Shown: positions 62,507 to 64,000 of the stretch, one piece after another | Layout of the letters: every line of letters starts with the position of its first letter | How positions within the stretch are numbered: position 1 is the first letter of the stretch | Assembly (NCBI GenBank): GCA_030710605.1 | Contig: CP092872.1 | Location: 7,305,763 to 7,369,762 of the forward strand | DNA length: 64,000 nucleotides | Reading direction: 5' to 3' | Origin: Cordylochernes scorpioides | Taxonomy: Eukaryota; Arthropoda; Arachnida; Pseudoscorpiones; Chernetidae | Position numbers and translations under genes: made by a program | Notes under the pieces: model-generated | Database searches by the model: none | What the model was told of the DNA's origin: nothing | Seen by the model: only the letters and a program-made list of their open reading frames with translations

Positions 62507-63694
62507 ATTGTGGTGGGCGCAGTCGTGTTTGCTGAGATGGTAAGGTATTCACACAGGGGAAAAAATAACGAGGACACAGAATTGAATTGAAATAGGCCAG
62601 CGATCAAGGGAGAAAGGGGTTGAAGTTATTTGTCGGATTTGACTAATATCTATGGCTGTTCACATTATTGAGGATTGGACTTATCTGATCGTTGAGAAGA
62701 TGGTGGCTGGCTCCAACCGGTTCCTTGGTACCAGGTCCCGACTTGTTGCGATGGTGGCGAGCTCCTAACTCGTCTCGATGGTGCCGAGTTCCTAACTAAC
62801 TAAACTGAGTTCGCGATTTAACACGAAAACTTCTCAGGGCGTTGATTGGACGATTGTCGACCCGTGTAAGTTTTCCATTGGTTCCTAGCTAATCCTCCTG
62901 GACTCTGATTGGATCTTTGCTAATCCTTTGTCCTTGTCTTGTTCTGACATGATCCCGGAAGGACTAGGTTCTTGAACCCAGTTTTTATGAGTTCCTGGAT
63001 AAGAAAACCTACTAATGACAGTTTCCTCTTTGATGGCCTTTCTCCCAGATTTCTAAGCCTTGTGTTAAGAATGGTTAGGAAAATCGACTCTAGATGGCGT
63101 GCGCCAGGGGATACGCCACAGAGTGCGCCCACGTGACTGTTTTCGAATATATAAAAGAAGGTAGATAGGAGGCTCGAGCGGGAAAAAGTTATTTGAACGG
63201 TGGCGTGGAGAAAGTGTTAGTTCAAAGTAAGAAGCAGCGGAAGGTAGTTCAAAGTAAGAAGTGGCGGAAGGTAGTTCAAAGTAAGAAGTAGCGGAAGGTA
63301 GTTCAAAGTAAGAAGTAGCGGAAAGTAGATCGAAGTAAGAAGTAGCGGAAAGTGGATCAAAGTAAGAATAGAAAAGGCATAGTAAGTAAGGCGGAAGTGA
63401 AAGTATAGATTCGAAGATAAAGAAAATCCTGTCCAGACAGTTCCGAAGTTAAAGTATAACGAAGAGCGAAGTTAAAGTCAAAAGATAAAGTTCAAGAACT
63501 CAAAGAAGTTGGAGATAAAGAAGATAAAATTGGAGAAGTCAAAGTGAACTGTACATATGTAAATAAGCCTTTTGAGATTTCGGATTAGCATATTAGTAAT
63601 AAAGTTAAATATTGTTTAGAAAGGCTGAGAGTGATTATTCTCTGGGATTCTAATGACTGGTAGTCATTCTTGGAAATAACACAAAGACTTAACA
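62507..63694 (+). repeat. 5' LTR of a BEL/Pao-like retrotransposon (left boundary approximate)
   Basis: Ends ACTTAACA just before a primer-site-like sequence. Contains a TATA-like ATATATAAAAG (63148-63158), a tandem repeat (63218-63386) and AATAAA (63598-63603) in promoter-R-U5 order. The left end is set at TGTGGTGGGC but is uncertain because the 3' LTR is outside the window. Confidence 0.6.
63218..63386 (+). repeat. 28-bp tandem repeat within the LTR
   Basis: About six units of the type GTTCAAAGTAAGAAGTAGCG plus GAAGGTA, with substitutions in later units, downstream of the TATA-like sequence. Confidence 0.85.
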
Positions 63695-63696
63695 AA

Positions 63697-63714
63697 TTGG
63701 TGAGCCCGGACGTG
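63697..63714 (+). promoter_or_regulatory. Primer binding site of the BEL/Pao-like element
   Basis: TTGGTGAGCCCGGACGTGAT closely resembles the TTGGTGACCCCGACGTGAT-type sequence that follows the 5' LTR in many insect LTR elements, notably BEL/Pao. Confidence 0.55.
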
Positions 63715-63726
63715 ATCCTGGAGAAG

Positions 63727-64000
63727 ATGGAAACCTTAAGGAAGATGAGATCTCCTCTCAGAGGATTAATGACGAAGAAGGTGGCCGAAATCAAAAGGAT
63801 AATAGAGGATGATCCTTTGAATAGAAAAGAGATATTAGCTTTACACCAACAGCTAAAAAGATTGGAGCAGAGAGTGGAGGCTTTGAATGTAAAGATCGAG
63901 ACCTTACTTGTAGAAGAAGATGCCTCGGAGGACCTATTCTCGGCTGAATTGGAAAGCTGCGATACGTATGAGCGGATGCTGACCACAATGGAGGTAGAGG
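63727..64000 (+). CDS. BEL/Pao-like gag, N-terminal part, runs off the window
   Basis: An open frame from ATG at 63727 to the last base, 91 codons, with no stop. It reads METLRKMRSPLRGLMTKKVA and then a long charged helix (LHQQLKRLEQRVEALNVKIE, LLVEEDASEDLF, CDTYERML). Pao-type gag proteins start with such a coiled-coil segment ending in an acidic E-Y/D region. The reverse-strand ORFs here are shadows. The call rests on position after LTR and primer site plus this pattern. Confidence 0.65.
   Translation, partial: METLRKMRSPLRGLMTKKVAEIKRIIEDDPLNRKEILALHQQLKRLEQRVEALNVKIETLLVEEDASEDLFSAELESCDTYERMLTTMEVE

Overview
This is a piece of a repeat-rich animal nuclear genome. The genes carry TATA boxes and AATAAA polyadenylation signals, the repeats are metazoan types (mariner, Tigger, Helitron, Gypsy, BEL/Pao, LINE tails, tRNA-like SINEs), and one gene family is the metazoan FET (EWS/FUS/TAF15/Cabeza) RNA-binding family. 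An arthropod, perhaps a crustacean or chelicerate, fits best, but the species cannot be named from the sequence. Two 100-N assembly gaps lie at 316-415 and 40650-40749.

Layout. 1-4200 holds LINE 3' ends, SINEs, a Helitron remnant and a hairpin element. 4211-about 26290 is a tandem array of four units of about 5.2-5.9 kb. Each unit holds a foldback element, a spacer, a small TA-flanked MITE, a TATA promoter and one intronless FET-like gene of 612-633 codons with a prion-like domain, RGG-type repeats, RRM, RanBP2-type zinc finger and C-terminal PY nuclear signal. Units 1 and 2 share a Helitron; units 3 and 4 share a dead mariner; each pair keeps the empty site of the other. 26290-37600 is a graveyard of LINEs, mariners, MITEs and hairpin elements with a broken histone H2B copy. 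37664-38691 is an intronless CDK-like kinase with a frameshift. 41-53 kb holds Helitron and Tigger pieces and an 8.6-kb Gypsy element with apparently identical LTRs, itself interrupted by a 2.7-kb Tigger. A fragment related to an ankyrin gene (53251-53598) is cut by a LINE; the intact ankyrin gene lies at 60551-62044. The window ends inside the 5' part of a BEL/Pao-like element (about 62507-64000).

The genes with clear host-type function are the four FET-like genes and the ankyrin gene; the kinase may be a recent pseudogene. The most notable unexplained features are the FET array itself, a class of one-tailed hairpin elements with 7-15 bp target duplications (four sequence families), and a GC-rich palindrome whose 27-nt loop is inverted between two array units.
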